Both the position numbers and the translations under genes were made by a program. DNA of 6,449 nt from Actinomycetes bacterium (GTDB lineage: Bacteria > Actinomycetota > Actinomycetes > Propionibacteriales > Nocardioidaceae), in contig JAEZEJ010000033.1 of the NCBI GenBank assembly GCA_023417775.1, forward strand, positions 1 through 6,449. Direction: 5' to 3'. Shown here one piece after another: positions 5,162-6,449 of the stretch (positions are counted from its first letter, which is position 1; each line of letters opens with the position of its first letter). The notes under the pieces are model-generated. The model was not told the DNA's origin, made no database searches, and saw only the letters and a program-made list of their open reading frames with translations.

Positions 5162-6449
5162 GGAGCGACCTCCTCGAAGCGTTCGGGATCGGCGAAGGCG
5201 AGACGCGGCACGAACCACAGGAGGACGGCCGCCACCACCGCCGTGCCGGCGCACACGCACCAGACGATGTAGTACCCGCGCAGGGAGGCGGCCGTGCCGG
5301 TCGCCCCGGCGGCGAGGGCGACGCCGAAGACGCAGGAGGCGAAGGACCCGCCGATGGTCTTGGCGGAATTGGTCAGTCCCGTCGCCACGCCGGTGCGGTC
5401 CTCGGGCGCGCTCGCCGCGGCCGCCGCCGGCAGCGCGGCGACCAGGGCACCCGAACCGAGGCCGGCGATCACCATGCAGGCGACCAGCTGCGCCGAGCTG
5501 TGGTGGAAGGGCACGAGCGATCCGTAGCCGACCGCGACGGCCGTGGCGGCGACGATCAGGCACACGCGCGGCGTGAACCGCATGGCGAGCCGCGCGAACA
5601 CCAGTGCGCCGATCAGCATCGAGAGGACGTAGCCGCCGACGATGGGAGCGAACTGGGGTGCCGTGAGCCCGAGGCCGAAGCCGTGCTCGACCGGATCGGT
5701 GCGCGCGAAGGTCGTCAGCGGGACCTGAGCCCCGAGGATCGAGACGCCGAACAGCATGGCGGTGGCCTGGATCGGCCACATCGCCGGCCGCACCATCACC
5801 CGCACGTCGATCAACGGATCCGGGACCCGCAGCTCGTACCGCACGAACGGAACGAGCAGCACGATCCCGGCGACGATCGCGACCCACGGCCACGGCGACG
5901 AGACGCCGACCAGACGGACCAGGGACAGCCCGCCGACGACGCAGACGAGCGAGACGCTGACGAGCGCCAGGCCCGGGCCGTCGAGGACCCCGGGGCGGCG
6001 CGCGTGCTCGCGCTCGACGCCCCAGTGGACCGCGCCGATGACCGCCGTGCTGAGCACCGCGGGAATCGCCAGCTGGGCCCACAGCGGTCCGAGCAGGGCG
6101 GCCGCGGCACCCGCTCCCAGGGCTCCGGCGATCGCCCCGGCCTGGAGGGCCGCGACGATCACGCCGGTGGCGCGACGGGTCGCCGACGGCCGATCCGGGA
6201 GACCCCGGCTGCGCAGGAAGATCAAGGCGACCTCGAGCGGCAGCCAGACCGTGAACACGCCCTGGACGGCCCAGAACACCAGATAGCTCGTGAAGTCGGG
6301 GGCGAAGGCGATGCCCCAGTTCGCCGCGGCGACGACCACCGCTGACCACAGCAGCAGGCGTTGATGTCCCCACAGGTCGCCGAGCTTGGAGAGCGCCGGG
6401 ACCACGAGGGCCGAGACCAGGAGTTGAACGGCCTCGAGCCAGTTGAGGT
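5158..6449 (-). CDS. MFS transporter, DHA2 (14-TM) drug:H+ antiporter type, 5' end missing
   Basis: This is an inner-membrane secondary transporter, probably an exporter driven by protons. About 429 residues are visible and the frame runs off the right edge. The first visible residues, LNWLEAVQLLVSALVVPALSKLGDLWGHQR, are the end of TM1/TM2 and motif A (GDLWGHQR), so the missing part is probably only TM1 and the N-terminus. I count about 13 hydrophobic segments after that, making 14 with TM1, which is the DHA2 (EmrB/QacA) layout rather than 12-TM DHA1. LQAGAIAGALGAG in TM5 resembles antiporter motif C. PDPLIDVRVM between TM8 and TM9 is characteristic of actinobacterial DHA2 proteins. A GTG at 6405 could be mistaken for the start but would cut off TM1-TM2. 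The gene ends in ATGA shared with the M20 gene. The substrate is unknown. Confidence 0.88.
   Translation of the reverse strand, partial: LNWLEAVQLLVSALVVPALSKLGDLWGHQRLLLWSAVVVAAANWGIAFAPDFTSYLVFWAVQGVFTVWLPLEVALIFLRSRGLPDRPSATRRATGVIVAALQAGAIAGALGAGAAAALLGPLWAQLAIPAVLSTAVIGAVHWGVEREHARRPGVLDGPGLALVSVSLVCVVGGLSLVRLVGVSSPWPWVAIVAGIVLLVPFVRYELRVPDPLIDVRVMVRPAMWPIQATAMLFGVSILGAQVPLTTFARTDPVEHGFGLGLTAPQFAPIVGGYVLSMLIGALVFARLAMRFTPRVCLIVAATAVAVGYGSLVPFHHSSAQLVACMVIAGLGSGALVAALPAAAAASAPEDRTGVATGLTNSAKTIGGSFASCVFGVALAAGATGTAASLRGYYIVWCVCAGTAVVAAVLLWFVPRLAFADPERFEEVAP
5169..5174 (-). promoter_or_regulatory. M20 peptidase ribosome binding site (AGGAGG)
   Basis: A perfect AGGAGG stands 7 nt before the ATG at 5161, inside the last codons of the transporter gene. 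It fixes the peptidase start, although the reading frame stays open far upstream, and it supports translation coupled to the transporter. Confidence 0.85.

Noticed and set aside
5155..6345. Long plus-strand open frame opposite the transporter (396 codons)
   Set aside because: The product is extremely rich in Arg, Gly, Asp and His with no hydrophobic core or recognisable domain. It mirrors the third-position GC bias of the real MFS gene.
5162..6373. N-terminal extension of the M20 peptidase frame (about 400 extra residues)
   Set aside because: The extension runs out of frame through the MFS gene and is Arg/Gly/Ala-rich noise. The M20 domain, the AGGAGG site and the ATGA overlap fix the start at 5161.

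Overview
The window reads as an actinobacterial (Actinomycetia) chromosome segment. It is very GC-rich. Every supported gene lies on the minus strand, so transcription runs from the right end to the left. The protein sequences of RpoA, S4, S13, S11, IF-1 and L36 are of the actinobacterial type: S4 has no cysteine, RpoA begins MLIAQRP, and IF-1 is close to the mycobacterial protein. The gene order infA-rpmJ-rpsM-rpsK-rpsD-rpoA-rplQ is the actinobacterial 'alpha operon'. I cannot fix the order or genus from sequence alone.

Layout in transcription order. (1) 6449-5158: a drug:H+ antiporter of the DHA2/14-TM class of the major facilitator superfamily. Its N-terminus lies beyond the window. (2) 5161-3851: an M20 metallopeptidase of the carboxypeptidase S/PM20D1 type, overlapping the transporter by ATGA, so the two form a coupled pair. 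(3) 3850-3684: an intergenic region holding a convincing sigma70-type promoter (TTGAGT-18-TATGAT) and a leader of about 90 nt for infA. (4) 3683-56: infA, rpmJ, a 177-nt structured gap, then rpsM, rpsK, rpsD, rpoA and rplQ with gaps of 7-61 nt. (5) 55-1: the rplQ downstream region, with a GC palindrome running into a 19-base homopolymer at the window edge. That homopolymer looks like a contig end or sequencing artefact.

The ribosomal cluster supplies initiation factor IF-1, large-subunit proteins L36 and L17, small-subunit proteins S13, S11 and S4, and the RNA polymerase alpha subunit, so translation and transcription machinery are made from one transcript. The transporter/peptidase pair is functionally separate and its substrate is unknown.

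I saw no mobile element, CRISPR array, tRNA or rRNA, and no clear undescribed protein system. The most interesting non-coding signals are the hairpin-rich rpmJ-rpsM gap (a candidate autoregulatory leader), a switch-like inverted repeat directly against the rpoA ribosome binding site, and the poly-C/palindrome at the left edge.
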